From positions 1-25,195 of the forward strand of contig CALFSY010000258.1 of NCBI GenBank assembly GCA_937916365.1: a stretch of 25,195 nucleotides of DNA. The letters are read 5' to 3'. Below the pieces are notes generated by a model that was not told the origin of the DNA, did no database searches, and saw nothing but the letters and a program-made list of their open reading frames with translations. A program made the position numbers and the translations under genes. Every line of letters starts with the position of its first letter. Position 1 is the stretch's first letter. This document shows, piece after piece, positions 1-8,107 of this stretch. Source of the stretch: an uncultured Jannaschia sp. GTDB taxonomy: Bacteria; Pseudomonadota; Alphaproteobacteria; Rhodobacterales; Rhodobacteraceae.

Positions 1-127
1 GCGCCGCGCGATATGGCGCGTCAACCGGCCCCAATGCGCCCGCCCTTACGCGGTGGTGCGGGTGTTGGCCCCCTTGCCCGGGGATGCCCATCGCGGCTAT
101 AGCATTCCATGAAACGGGGGCATAGGC
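1..127. other. Unassigned left edge
   Basis: I assign no gene here. All three forward frames reach a stop before the pyrB start, and the reading that stays open longest, ending at a TAG just before pyrB, is low-complexity and matches no family I recognise. It could be the tail of an upstream gene cut by the window. The run of G residues at about 115-119 is the only candidate ribosome binding site for pyrB. Confidence 0.3.
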
Positions 128-1075
128 ATGATGGGGTTTCACGCGCGGCATTTATTAGGGATCGAAGATTTGCCGACAGAGGCGATTACCGCATTGATTG
201 ACCGCGCCGATCAACACGCCACCACCGCCCGAAACGGCGCCCCCCATGGCCGCCCGTTGAACGATCACACCCTTATCAACCTGTTTTTTGAACCCTCCAC
301 CCGCACCCAGGCCAGTTTTGAAATCGCGGGCAAACGTTTGGGCGCGGATGTGATGAACATGGCGTTGGCGGCTTCATCCCTGACCAAGGGCGAAACGTTG
401 ATTGATACGGCGTTGACGTTAAATGCGATGCGCCCCGATTTGTTGGTGGTGCGGCATCCGCATTCGGGTGCGGTGAAACTGTTGGCCGATAAGGTGACGT
501 GCGCCGTGGTCAACGCAGGCGACGGGCGGCACGAACACCCCACACAGGCGTTGTTGGATGCGCTCACCATTCGGCGGGCAAAGGGGCGATTGCACCGCCT
601 AAGCGTGGCGATTTGCGGCGACATTGCCCATTCCCGCGTGGCGCGGTCCAACATTTTTCTGCTGGGTAAGATGGAAAATCGCATTCGTTTGATCGGGCCG
701 CCCCCCTTGATCCCCGCCCGCGCCGCTGATTGGGGGGTCGAGGTGTATGAGGATATGGCCCAAGGGTTACAGGGCGCGGATGTGGTCATGATGCTGCGCC
801 TGCAAAAGGAACGGATGGATGGCGCGTTTGTGCCGTCTGAACGGGAATATTTCCATCGTTTTGGCCTAACGGCGGAAAAGCTGAGCCATGCCAAACCGGA
901 TGCCATCGTCATGCACCCCGGCCCGATGAACCGCGGCGTGGAAATCGATGGCACCATCGCCGATGATCTAACCCGATCCGTAATCCAAGATCAGGTGGAA
1001 ATGGGCGTCGCCGTGCGCATGGCCGCGTTAGAGGTGTTGGCCCGCAATCTAAAACGCAATGAAGAGGCCCCATGA
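128..1075 (+). CDS. pyrB: Aspartate carbamoyltransferase catalytic subunit
   Basis: PyrB condenses carbamoyl phosphate with L-aspartate to give N-carbamoyl-aspartate, the committed step of de novo pyrimidine synthesis, in the cytosol. The 315-residue length is normal for the catalytic chain. The carbamoyl-phosphate site FEPSTRT lies at residues 54-60. The loop that reaches into the neighbouring subunit, SLTKGET, is at 84-90, HPTQ is at 137-140, and the C-terminal domain carries HPGPMNRG. Two ATGs are adjacent (128 and 131), so the exact start is uncertain by one codon; a weak G-rich ribosome site precedes them. The stop overlaps the next start by ATGA, so translation is probably coupled to the pyrC homologue. 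No pyrI regulatory-subunit gene is present here. Together with the degenerate PyrC next door, this suggests an ATCase-pseudo-dihydroorotase assembly like that of Pseudomonas (inference). Confidence 0.96.
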   Translation: MMGFHARHLLGIEDLPTEAITALIDRADQHATTARNGAPHGRPLNDHTLINLFFEPSTRTQASFEIAGKRLGADVMNMALAASSLTKGETLIDTALTLNAMRPDLLVVRHPHSGAVKLLADKVTCAVVNAGDGRHEHPTQALLDALTIRRAKGRLHRLSVAICGDIAHSRVARSNIFLLGKMENRIRLIGPPPLIPARAADWGVEVYEDMAQGLQGADVVMMLRLQKERMDGAFVPSEREYFHRFGLTAEKLSHAKPDAIVMHPGPMNRGVEIDGTIADDLTRSVIQDQVEMGVAVRMAALEVLARNLKRNEEAP

Positions 1076-2349
1076 CCCACACCTTGCTAACCAATGCGCG
1101 TTTGATTGACCCCGAAGGCGGCACTGAAACGCGGGGGTGGCTGCGGGTAGAGGGCGGTAAAATCACCGCTATTGGCCAGGGCCCGGCTGAGGGGGGTGTG
1201 GATTGCCGCGGGCTGCGCTTGGCGCCCGGCCTGGTGGATGTCGGTGTTAAGGTGGGCGAACCGGGCGAACGGCATAAGGAAAGTTTTCGCACCGCAGGTT
1301 TGGCCGCCGCCGCCGGTGGGGTGACAACCATCGTGACACGGCCCGATACCGCCGCGCCCATCGACACGCCCGAGGTGTTGGAATTTGTCACCCGCCGCGC
1401 CCGCGATGAATGCGCGGTGCATGTGCGCCCAATGGCCGCGTTGACCAAGGCACGCGCGGGCCAAAACATGACCGAGATCGGGTTTTTGCACAACGCAGGG
1501 GCAGTGGCGTTTTCCGACGGCGATGAGGTAACGCAAAACACCAAGGTCTTGGCGCGCTGCATGGCCTATGCGCGCGGGGTGGGCGCCATGATTGTCACCC
1601 ACCCGCAGGATCCGGGGCTAAGCCACGGCGCGGCGGCCACATCGGGTAAGTTTGCCGCCCTACGTGGGTTGCCCATGGTGGCCCCCATGGCCGAACGTAT
1701 GGGGTTGGACCGTGACCTAGCGCTGGCCGAAATGACGGGCGTGCGTTACCACGCCGATCAGATCACCACCGCCGCAGCCTTGCCCGCGCTTGCCCGCGCA
1801 AAGGGTGCGGGCCTAGACGTCAGCGCGGGGGTTTCTATCCATCACCTGACGCTCAACATCCTAGACATTGGGGAGTATCGCACGTTTTTTAAGGTCAAAC
1901 CCCCGCTGCGTGATGAGGAAGATCGCCGCGCGGTTGTGGCGGCGGTGCGCGACGGCCTGATCGACATGGTGTGTTCGATGCACACCCCGCAAGATGAAGA
2001 ATCAAAACGCCATCCGTTTGAGGCTGCGGCCAGCGGGGCGGTGGGGTTGGAAACGTTGTTGCCCGCGGCGTTGCGGCTTTACCATGCGGGCGATATGACA
2101 TTGCCACACCTGTTTCGTGCCCTGGCCTTTAACCCGGCGCGGCGGTTTGGGGTGCCTGGTGGGCACATGCGGGTGGGCGCGCCTGCCGATTTGGTTTTGT
2201 TTGACCCGGATGTGCCGTATGTGTTGGATCGTTTCACACTGCGATCGAAATCGAAAAATACCCCATTTGATGGGCAGCGTATGCAGGGCCGCGTGGAAAA
2301 AACCTGGGTCGCGGGCAACATCGTGTTCGACCGAGGCGTTACCCGATGA
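1072..2349 (+). CDS. pyrC: Dihydroorotase-like protein, probably catalytically inactive
   Basis: This 425-residue protein has the fold and landmarks of class I dihydroorotases (amidohydrolase superfamily), which cyclise carbamoyl-aspartate. Several zinc ligands and active-site residues are replaced. The HxH expected in the DVHVHLREPG motif is Gly58 and Lys60, and the following Arg is Gly62. The His expected in the YHxxHVST-type strand is Gln230. The TDHAPH motif reads SMHTPQ, so the catalytic Asp is Met303 and the last His is Gln307. His177 is retained. It starts inside the pyrB stop (ATGA) and overlaps plsY the same way. In Pseudomonas an inactive PyrC' encoded next to pyrB is needed to assemble ATCase, and I infer the same role here. 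An active dihydroorotase should then be encoded elsewhere. The family call is firm; the loss of activity is inferred from residues alone. Confidence 0.9.
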   Translation: MTHTLLTNARLIDPEGGTETRGWLRVEGGKITAIGQGPAEGGVDCRGLRLAPGLVDVGVKVGEPGERHKESFRTAGLAAAAGGVTTIVTRPDTAAPIDTPEVLEFVTRRARDECAVHVRPMAALTKARAGQNMTEIGFLHNAGAVAFSDGDEVTQNTKVLARCMAYARGVGAMIVTHPQDPGLSHGAAATSGKFAALRGLPMVAPMAERMGLDRDLALAEMTGVRYHADQITTAAALPALARAKGAGLDVSAGVSIHHLTLNILDIGEYRTFFKVKPPLRDEEDRRAVVAAVRDGLIDMVCSMHTPQDEESKRHPFEAAASGAVGLETLLPAALRLYHAGDMTLPHLFRALAFNPARRFGVPGGHMRVGAPADLVLFDPDVPYVLDRFTLRSKSKNTPFDGQRMQGRVEKTWVAGNIVFDRGVTR

Positions 2350-2963
2350 TCCCGCCGTTTGAAACCGCGCCGTTGCTTTTGGCGGTCACGGCGGTATTGG
2401 CCTATGTGTTGGGATCAGTGCCTTTTGGCATGGTTATGGCCCAAACATTTGGTTTGGGCGATGTGCGGGCCATCGGATCAGGCAATATTGGGGCCACCAA
2501 TGTGTTGCGCACGGGCCACAAAACTGCTGCTGCGCTGACGCTGATTTTGGATGGGGCCAAGGGCGCGGCGGCGGTTGCCATCGCGCGCGCGGTCTTGGCC
2601 GAGGATGCCGCGCATCTGGCAGCACTCGCTGCGTTTTTGGGCCATTGTTTTTCGATTTTCCTGCGGTTTCAGGGTGGCAAAGGTGTGGCCACGTTTTTGG
2701 GCATTTTGTTGGCGCTTTATTGGCCCGTTGGTATGGCAGGATGTTTGACATGGCTGATCGTGGCGGCGATCACGCGCTATTCCTCCTTATCGGCGTTGAT
2801 TGCGGCGGCCTTATCCCCGATTTTCGCAATGTGGTTTGGGTGGACAGAGGGAATGGTTTTAACCTTAACCCTTGTTATTTTAATTTTCTTTAGACACCGC
2901 GCAAATTTATATCGGCTTATTACATCACACGAACCTAAATTTGGTAGCAAAGGTGCATCGTAA
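2346..2963 (+). CDS. plsY: Acyl-phosphate:glycerol-3-phosphate acyltransferase
   Basis: PlsY transfers an acyl group from acyl-phosphate (made by PlsX) to glycerol-3-phosphate, giving lysophosphatidic acid at the start of phospholipid synthesis in the inner membrane. The 205-residue protein is very hydrophobic, with several membrane segments. It has the three family motifs: GSGNIGATN at residues 44-52, GGKGVAT at 109-115, and RHRAN at 182-186 near the end. It starts inside the stop of the pyrC homologue (ATGA), so it is the third gene of a coupled operon. The link to pyrimidine genes is positional rather than metabolic. The last 100 bases are noticeably more AT-rich than the rest of the operon. 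plsY converges on the glutamate-cysteine ligase gene with a gap of under 50 bases, in which I see no convincing terminator. Confidence 0.95.
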   Translation: MIPPFETAPLLLAVTAVLAYVLGSVPFGMVMAQTFGLGDVRAIGSGNIGATNVLRTGHKTAAALTLILDGAKGAAAVAIARAVLAEDAAHLAALAAFLGHCFSIFLRFQGGKGVATFLGILLALYWPVGMAGCLTWLIVAAITRYSSLSALIAAALSPIFAMWFGWTEGMVLTLTLVILIFFRHRANLYRLITSHEPKFGSKGAS

Positions 2964-3009
2964 AAATCCAACGAGCAATTTGCTTGGGCTTAAAATCATT
3001 CTACTGTCT

Positions 3010-4380
3010 TTAATAACTATAAGCATCATAAATCTTGCTTAAATCCCCGCCCCAATCGCCGTGGTAACGCGCCAACAGTTCATCGGCGGGCACGTGGCCG
3101 GTGTCTACGCTTTCCTTTAGCGCATTCAAAAAATGTGTCTCGTCGGGGATCAATCCGTCCGCCCCGGGGTATGCGCGGGTTTTCAACCCCGCCTCGGCGA
3201 TCTGCAAAATTTCGCGGGCCAGGGCGTGCATGTCGATCTTGCCCACGCGGGCCTGCAACCCATCGACCGAGGCCGCCACGCGCAGGGCCTCGCGCGTTTC
3301 GGCATCCCAATGTTTCACCAAATCCCAGGCGGCATCCAATGCCGTTTGGTCATACATCACCCCCACCCAAAACGCAGGCAACGCACACAGCCGCCGCCAC
3401 GGCCCGCCATCGGCCCCGCGCATTTCAATGAATGTTTTAATCCGCGCCTCAGGGAACAGGGTGGTCAGGTGATCGGCCCAATCGCTGAGTGTGGGGTATT
3501 CGCCTGGTAATGCCGGCAAACGCCCGGCCATAAAATCACGGAAACTTTGCCCCCGCGCGTCGATATAGTGCCCGTTGCGATAGACAAAATACATTGGCAC
3601 GTTGAGGGCATAGTTCGCCCATGCTTCAAACCCGAACCCGTCTTCAAACACAAAGGGTAACATGCCGGTGCGCGCCGCATCCAGATCACGCCACACGCGG
3701 GCGCGCCAGCTTTTGTGCCCATTTGGCGCGCCGTCAATGAAGGGGGAGTTGGCAAACAGTGCAGTGGCCACGGGTTGTAACGCCAAGGCCACGCGCAGCT
3801 TTTGCACCATATCGGCCTCGGACCCGAAATCGAGGTTCACCTGCACGGTGCAGGTGCGATACATCATGGTTTTGCCCAATGTGCCCACGCGATCCATGTA
3901 ATCGGTCATCAACCGATACCGGCCTTTGGGCATGATGGGCATGTCCGTGTGGCGCCAAATCGGGGCGGCGCCTAGGCCGATAAACCCCACACCGATCGCA
4001 TCGGCCACCGCGCGCACCTGACGCAGATGTTCATTGACCTCATCACAGGTTTGATGGATTGTCTCCAGCGGCGCGCCGGACAGCTCTAACTGCCCGCCGG
4101 GTTCTAGGCTGATGGTGGCGCCATCTTTGGATAGGCCAATTATGTGCCCGCCCTCGGCCATGGGGAACCACCCGAAATGATCGCGCAATCCTTCAAGAAC
4201 CGCTTTGATGGATCGTTGCCCATCATAAGGCAGGGGTTTTAGGGTATCGCGGCAGTATCCAAATTTTTCGTGTTCGGTGCCAATGCGCCACGCGGATTTC
4301 GGTTTACAGCCAGAGGCCAGATAACCGGCCAAATCCTCGGGCCGTTCAATGGGGCCGCCACCGGATTGGGGAATGGACAT
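3010..4380 (-). CDS. gshA: Glutamate-cysteine ligase (plant/proteobacterial type)
   Basis: This enzyme joins glutamate and cysteine in an ATP-dependent reaction, the first and limiting step of glutathione synthesis, in the cytosol. The family is recognised from GTEHEKFGY near the N-terminus, LEPGGQLELSGAP and the metal/substrate segment around MYRTCTVQVNLDF, which mark the class shared by alphaproteobacteria and plants rather than the E. coli type. I chose the ATG at 4380 (MSIPQSGGG...), preceded by purine-rich AAGGTGCGAGG, giving 456 residues. An open extension to a TTG at 4443 would add 21 residues of unlikely composition (MTRRCVRSTP...). The gene reads away from dinB with about 160 bases between them and converges on plsY. 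The segment upstream contains TTGACA at 4443-4438 on this strand but no good -10 at the right distance. Confidence 0.93.
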   Translation of the reverse strand: MSIPQSGGGPIERPEDLAGYLASGCKPKSAWRIGTEHEKFGYCRDTLKPLPYDGQRSIKAVLEGLRDHFGWFPMAEGGHIIGLSKDGATISLEPGGQLELSGAPLETIHQTCDEVNEHLRQVRAVADAIGVGFIGLGAAPIWRHTDMPIMPKGRYRLMTDYMDRVGTLGKTMMYRTCTVQVNLDFGSEADMVQKLRVALALQPVATALFANSPFIDGAPNGHKSWRARVWRDLDAARTGMLPFVFEDGFGFEAWANYALNVPMYFVYRNGHYIDARGQSFRDFMAGRLPALPGEYPTLSDWADHLTTLFPEARIKTFIEMRGADGGPWRRLCALPAFWVGVMYDQTALDAAWDLVKHWDAETREALRVAASVDGLQARVGKIDMHALAREILQIAEAGLKTRAYPGADGLIPDETHFLNALKESVDTGHVPADELLARYHGDWGGDLSKIYDAYSY

Positions 4381-4538
4381 GCGCCGCCTCGCACCTTGAT
4401 TGAACATTTCATCAGGGGTGGACCGGACGCATCGGCGTGTCAAGCCTAGGTTATGATTAGATTTTAAGGCTCAATACCCTTAACGATATGGTTATTTTTA
4501 TATTCTGTTGCGTGCAGGCGCATTTCTGAGCGCGATTG

Positions 4539-5792
4539 TTATCTAAGCGCTCGACCTTTCATGATGATGTTGTCACCAAAACGGGCGCGTATGGCATCGG
4601 TTGCGCGTTCAGCGGCGATTCGTTTTGCCTCTTGCGGGTCGAAAAGATTGCCGGATTGATCGGCGGCTGTTTCAGAAATCAATTCTGACAAAATGATACC
4701 CAACAGGCGATAGGGTTTAGGATGATCGGTTTGATCGTAAAGCGCGCGGGCGGCCCGATAAATTCGATCGGCGATTTGGGTGCCATCGGGCAAAGACACC
4801 CGCCGCGTGATCATTTTGAAGTCGGCACGTTTGAGCTTGAGCGTTACCACACGTCCAGCAAGGTTTTTTGCCTTTGCTCGGGCGGAAACCTTTTCCGCTA
4901 GACGCCACATATGTCCATCAAGCAAGGTTGGATCGGCAATGTCATTTTCGAACGTTGTTTCGTGCGAAATGGATTTTATGGCCCGATTAACCAAAACGCG
5001 GCGCGAATCTTTGCCACGCGCAAGATGGTAAAGCCGTTCCCCCATTGTGCCGAATCGTCTTTGCAATGCCGCGCGATCCCACCGGCGCAAATCGGTAAAG
5101 GTGCGAATGCCCGCCTGTTCAAGCTGCGCCTGGCCCGCTGCACCGATCCCCCAAATCATGCGCACAGGTTTTGGGCCAAGAAAATCCAAAGTTTCCAAGC
5201 GACCAATCACCGAAAATCCGCGCGGTTTATCCAGGTCTGAGGCAATTTTCGCAAGAAATTTGTTATGTGACAATCCGATGGATGCTGTGATGCCCAATTT
5301 GTTCGATATGGTTTTTGCCAATCCGGCCAATATAACCGCCGGCGGTTTGCCATGCAGTCGTGCCGTGCCCCCAAGGTCAAGAAACGCCTCGTCCAACGAT
5401 AAAGGTTCGACATTAGGGGTAAGATCAGACATCAATGCACGAATTTGGCGGGAAACATCCGCATAAACCGCCATCCGCCCCCGCAGCACCACAGCATCGG
5501 GACACAGTTTCAACGCCTTAAACATCGGCATGGCCGACCGCACGCCTTTGACACGCGCGATGTAACAGGCGGTTGATACAACCCCACGCCGCCCCCCGCC
5601 AATAATAACGGGTTTGTCACGCAAAGCTGGATTATCGCGTTTTTCAACCGCGGCATAAAATGCGTCGCAATCCAAATGCGCAATAGATAGGTCAAATAAT
5701 TCTGGATGTGCCGTCACACGCGGGGAACCACAGGCCACACATCGCCGCGCATTATGTGTTATATGCAGGCAATCACGACACAGTGCAGGCAT
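4539..5792 (-). CDS. dinB: DNA polymerase IV with N-terminal cysteine finger
   Basis: This Y-family translesion DNA polymerase has 417 residues. The palm has AHLDCDAFYAAVE at residues 38-50, with metal ligands Asp41 and Asp43, and PLSLDEAFLDL at 130-140, with the Asp134-Glu135 pair. Helix-hairpin-helix and little-finger regions follow. Ahead of the palm is a roughly 30-residue extension with Cys5-x2-Cys8 and Cys18-x2-Cys21, a likely zinc finger absent from E. coli DinB. Near the C-terminus, QSGNLF resembles a sliding-clamp binding motif. No Shine-Dalgarno sequence precedes the ATG, and no alphaproteobacterial SOS box (GTTC-N7-GTTC) is visible in the 170 bases upstream, so SOS control is not shown. 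It shares its direction with gshA downstream and is divergent from the SPFH gene. Confidence 0.93.
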   Translation of the reverse strand: MPALCRDCLHITHNARRCVACGSPRVTAHPELFDLSIAHLDCDAFYAAVEKRDNPALRDKPVIIGGGRRGVVSTACYIARVKGVRSAMPMFKALKLCPDAVVLRGRMAVYADVSRQIRALMSDLTPNVEPLSLDEAFLDLGGTARLHGKPPAVILAGLAKTISNKLGITASIGLSHNKFLAKIASDLDKPRGFSVIGRLETLDFLGPKPVRMIWGIGAAGQAQLEQAGIRTFTDLRRWDRAALQRRFGTMGERLYHLARGKDSRRVLVNRAIKSISHETTFENDIADPTLLDGHMWRLAEKVSARAKAKNLAGRVVTLKLKRADFKMITRRVSLPDGTQIADRIYRAARALYDQTDHPKPYRLLGIILSELISETAADQSGNLFDPQEAKRIAAERATDAIRARFGDNIIMKGRALR

Positions 5793-5966
5793 GGGATAGG
5801 CATATCACATCATTGATAGGGCGGCTAAAACGGCCCTTCGTTTGAAGAGACCAATATATGGGTGTATATCGCCACAGACGGATCACATAAAAACAATTTA
5901 AGGTGTTGCGCGGAAAATTTGTGGGTATAGAGGCTATAAATTCGCACCACGAATATAGGATGAGTT
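5793..5966. other. Divergent intergenic region, dinB / SPFH gene
   Basis: This AT-rich gap of 174 bases must hold the start signals of both dinB (leftward) and the SPFH gene (rightward). A ribosome site AGGATGAG lies just before the SPFH ATG at 5967. I see no promoter pair with both boxes at good spacing, no SOS box and no small gene with coding character. Confidence 0.4.
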
Positions 5967-6854
5967 ATGGAAAACGGTTTAGACGGGCAGTTTGGCGGCA
6001 GCATTGTTGTGCTTTTGCTGGCGCTATTTATCATTCTTTCTATCTTTCTGGCCATTCGGATTGTGCCGCAATCCGAAAAACACGTGGTCGAACGTTTTGG
6101 CCGTTTGAAATTGGTTTTGGGTCCCGGCATCAACTTTATCGTACCGTTTTTGGATCGTGTTGCACACAAGGTGTCGATCTTGGAACGGCAACTGCCCAAT
6201 GCCAGCCAGGATGCTATTACAACCGACAACGTGTTGTTGGTGGTTGAAACGTCTGTCTTTTATCGCGTGTTGGAACCTGAAAAAACCGTTTATCGCATCC
6301 GCGATGTGGACGCGGCCATTGCCACCACCGTGACGGGTATTGTGCGTGCCGAAATTGGCAAGATGGAACTTGATGAAGTGCAATCAAACCGTGCGGCCCT
6401 GATCTCTCGGATCAAAGAACAAGTGGAAGGGGCTGTTGACGATTGGGGGATTGAGGTTACCCGTGCAGAAATCTTGGATGTAGGGTTAGACCAGGCAACG
6501 CGCGACGCCATGTTGCAACAATTAAATGCCGAACGTGAACGGCGCGCGCAAGTGACCCGCGCCGAGGGGGAAAAACGCGCCGTAGAATTGCAGGCCGATG
6601 CAGACCTATACGCCGCCCGCCAAGCCGCCGAGGCCCGGCGCGTAGAGGCCGATGCCGAGGCATATGCCACAGGCGTTGTGGCTGAGGCCATCGCCAAAGG
6701 TGGGTTAGAGGCCGTGCAATACAACATCGCGCTTGAACAGGTCAAAGGTATTGCCAAAATTGCGGGGGGGCAGGGCACCCAAACCATTGTTGTGCCCGCC
6801 GATGCCGCCGACGCCTTTGGCAAAGCATTTGAGATGCTGAAAGGGCGTGCCTAA
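5967..6854 (+). CDS. SPFH-domain (stomatin/paraslipin) membrane protein
   Basis: This 295-residue protein of the SPFH/band 7 family is the QmcA/YbbK-like paraslipin type. One membrane segment lies at about residues 11-29, followed by the SPFH core beginning VPQSEKHVVERFGRLKLVLG. Next comes a long alanine- and charge-rich coiled coil (about 180-250, with repeated AERERRAQ/AEAxRVEA patterns) and a short hydrophobic tail. Such proteins form large oligomeric cages or microdomains on the inner membrane and often work with NfeD. The stop overlaps the start of the nfeD gene (TAATG), as in classic SPFH-NfeD operons. Exact function is unproven; roles in membrane fluidity or protease control are known only for relatives. 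A run of seven G bases lies near 6764-6770 in the reading frame. Confidence 0.93.
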   Translation: MENGLDGQFGGSIVVLLLALFIILSIFLAIRIVPQSEKHVVERFGRLKLVLGPGINFIVPFLDRVAHKVSILERQLPNASQDAITTDNVLLVVETSVFYRVLEPEKTVYRIRDVDAAIATTVTGIVRAEIGKMELDEVQSNRAALISRIKEQVEGAVDDWGIEVTRAEILDVGLDQATRDAMLQQLNAERERRAQVTRAEGEKRAVELQADADLYAARQAAEARRVEADAEAYATGVVAEAIAKGGLEAVQYNIALEQVKGIAKIAGGQGTQTIVVPADAADAFGKAFEMLKGRA

Positions 6855-7138
6855 TGTTATGGAATGAATGGTGGGTTTGGGGCGCTGCCGCCATTATTTT
6901 GGCGGTGGGCGAGGTAATTCTACCATCATTCATTTTGTTGGGGTTTGCCATCGGCGCGGGTGTAGTGGCATTGTTATTGCTGCTAGGCGGGCCATTGGCC
7001 ATATGGATTGGCACCTCTGTGCCGGCGTTGCTGTTGATCTTTGCAGTTGTGTCTTTGATCGCTTGGTTGCTTTTGCGTCGCTGGATGGGCATCTATCGTG
7101 GACAGGTAAAAACGTTTGACCACGATATTAACGATTGA
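6854..7138 (+). CDS. NfeD-like membrane protein, short form
   Basis: This 94-residue protein has three hydrophobic stretches (about residues 6-24, 26-44 and 49-68), followed by a short soluble tail. It is the short NfeD form, partner of an upstream SPFH protein, and seems to lack or have only a vestige of the C-terminal OB-fold found in longer NfeD proteins. Its ATG overlaps the SPFH stop (TAATG), so the two are translationally coupled and probably act together at the inner membrane. After the stop comes a short gap with a weak GCCC-AAAA-GGGC hairpin, and then pyrF ends from the other strand. Confidence 0.88.
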   Translation: MLWNEWWVWGAAAIILAVGEVILPSFILLGFAIGAGVVALLLLLGGPLAIWIGTSVPALLLIFAVVSLIAWLLLRRWMGIYRGQVKTFDHDIND

Positions 7139-7191
7139 CAGTGCATCCTGCGGCCCAAAAGGGCGGGTCGCGGACGTGTTAATAGCTACTA

Positions 7192-7884
7192 TTATGAAAT
7201 CGTGGATAAAATCGCCTGCGCTGCTACCCGTGGATCGGATGCTTGCCATATCGGGCGTCCCACGACGATGTGATCGGCCCCGTTTTCAAGTGCCAGACGG
7301 GGCGTGGCAACACGTTTTTGATCGTCTGAGGCCGCATCCGCAGGGCGAATGCCGGGGGTCACAATCAAACGCCCCTTGGTCTGTGGCAGCGCCCGAATTA
7401 ATCGCGCTTCGTGGGCTGAGGCGATAACACCATCTGCCCCGGCCTCAAATGCGCGGGCGGCGCGCTTCGTGACGAGGTCATGCAACGCACCCTCCTGAAT
7501 AAGGGCTGCGTCAAGGTCGGTGCGATCAACCGATGTTAAAAATGTAACGGCAAGAATTTTTAGCCCGGTGCCGCCCGCGCCCATTTTAGCCGCGCGCACC
7601 ACGTGGGGGTCGCCATGCACGGTTAGGAAATCCAAATCAAACTGCGCCAAGCCGCGCACCGCTGATTCGACTGTTGCTGCAATATCGAACAATTTCATGT
7701 CCAAAAAAATGCGCTTACCATAGTCATGCTTTAGATCGCGCGCCAATGCTAAACCGCCACCGGTCAACATCCCAAGCCCGATTTTATAAAATGATACAGC
7801 ATCGCCAAGGGTTTCGGCCATGCGCAAGCCGTCCACCGCGTTGGGCAAATCCAGGGCAACAATCAAACGATCATTGGCAGACAT
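7192..7884 (-). CDS. pyrF: Orotidine-5'-phosphate decarboxylase
   Basis: PyrF decarboxylates OMP to UMP, the last step of de novo pyrimidine synthesis. At 230 residues it is the usual size for the short bacterial form. The catalytic DMKLFDI lies at residues 62-68 with the Asp-x-Lys-x-x-Asp arrangement intact. The N-terminal strand is LIVALDLP, and the phosphate-binding loop VTPGIRP lies in the C-terminal half. An AAAGGA ribosome site sits just before the ATG at 7884. It is separate from the pyrB operon and is convergent with nfeD. The SRP RNA gene lies upstream on the same strand, ending some 90 bases before the pyrF start. Confidence 0.95.
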   Translation of the reverse strand: MSANDRLIVALDLPNAVDGLRMAETLGDAVSFYKIGLGMLTGGGLALARDLKHDYGKRIFLDMKLFDIAATVESAVRGLAQFDLDFLTVHGDPHVVRAAKMGAGGTGLKILAVTFLTSVDRTDLDAALIQEGALHDLVTKRAARAFEAGADGVIASAHEARLIRALPQTKGRLIVTPGIRPADAASDDQKRVATPRLALENGADHIVVGRPIWQASDPRVAAQAILSTIS

Positions 7885-7973
7885 GATCCATTCCTTTGAA
7901 ACAGGTGGGATATAGCATATTAAAACGGGTCGCTGTTTGGGACGCCGAAATTACACGTTGGCAAGAATAGGTG

Positions 7974-8071
7974 GGGTGAGAGGCTGGACAACGACCCAAG
8001 CGGGGCTCGTTACGGCTGCTTCCTTCCGGATCTGACCGGGTTGGCGAGGCGCTTACCCGCGCCAACCTCTC
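7974..8071 (-). ncRNA. ffs: Signal recognition particle RNA (4.5S, small bacterial type)
   Basis: The conserved hairpin core of SRP RNA reads GGTCAGATCCGGAAGGAAGC on the minus strand at 8036-8017, followed by AGCC; this contains the GGAA tetraloop and the Ffh-binding loops. The ends are complementary: GAGAGGTTGG at the 5' side and CCAGCCTCTC at the 3' side, giving the closing stem of a single long hairpin of about 98 nucleotides. The RNA binds Ffh and targets nascent membrane proteins to FtsY. One position differs from the E. coli core (AGATCC rather than AGGTCC). The ends are estimated from base pairing and promoter position and may be off by several bases. I see no clear T-run after the 3' end. 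Confidence 0.95.
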
Positions 8072-8078
8072 AGGCATC

Positions 8079-8107
8079 AGAATAAGGTTGCCCTGTTGAA
8101 AGTGCAA
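8079..8107 (-). promoter_or_regulatory. Likely promoter of the SRP RNA gene
   Basis: On the minus strand TTGCAC (8107-8102) and TATTCT (8084-8079) are separated by 17 bases. They are placed so that transcription would begin about 8071-8073, matching the 5' G of the SRP RNA closing stem. The TTG of the -35 and the T-A-T...T of the -10 are conserved. The agreement with the RNA end is the main support. Confidence 0.6.

Noticed and set aside
265..957. Long open frame on the minus strand opposite pyrB (and similar ones at 909-1562, 6290-6823 and 11187-11786)
   Set aside because: They lie fully across well-supported genes on the other strand, have Ser/Arg/Ala-rich composition typical of antisense frames in GC-rich DNA, and match no family.
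2970..2985. Hairpin between plsY and gshA as a terminator
   Set aside because: AGCAA/TTGCT pairs leave a one-base loop and no T-run follows, so it cannot form a usable terminator.
4438..4443. TTGACA as the -35 of a gshA promoter
   Set aside because: No acceptable -10 sequence lies 16-19 bases downstream on the minus strand.
5793..5966. SOS box controlling dinB
   Set aside because: I searched for GTTC-N7-GTTC and its reverse complement upstream of dinB and found none.
6767..6774. GGGCAGGG as an FtsK-orienting KOPS site
   Set aside because: One or two isolated matches in 25 kb are expected by chance in this base composition, and strand bias cannot be tested from a single window.
7156..7170. 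GCCC-AAAA-GGGC hairpin between nfeD and pyrF as a bidirectional terminator
   Set aside because: The perfect stem is only four pairs and no T-run follows on either strand.
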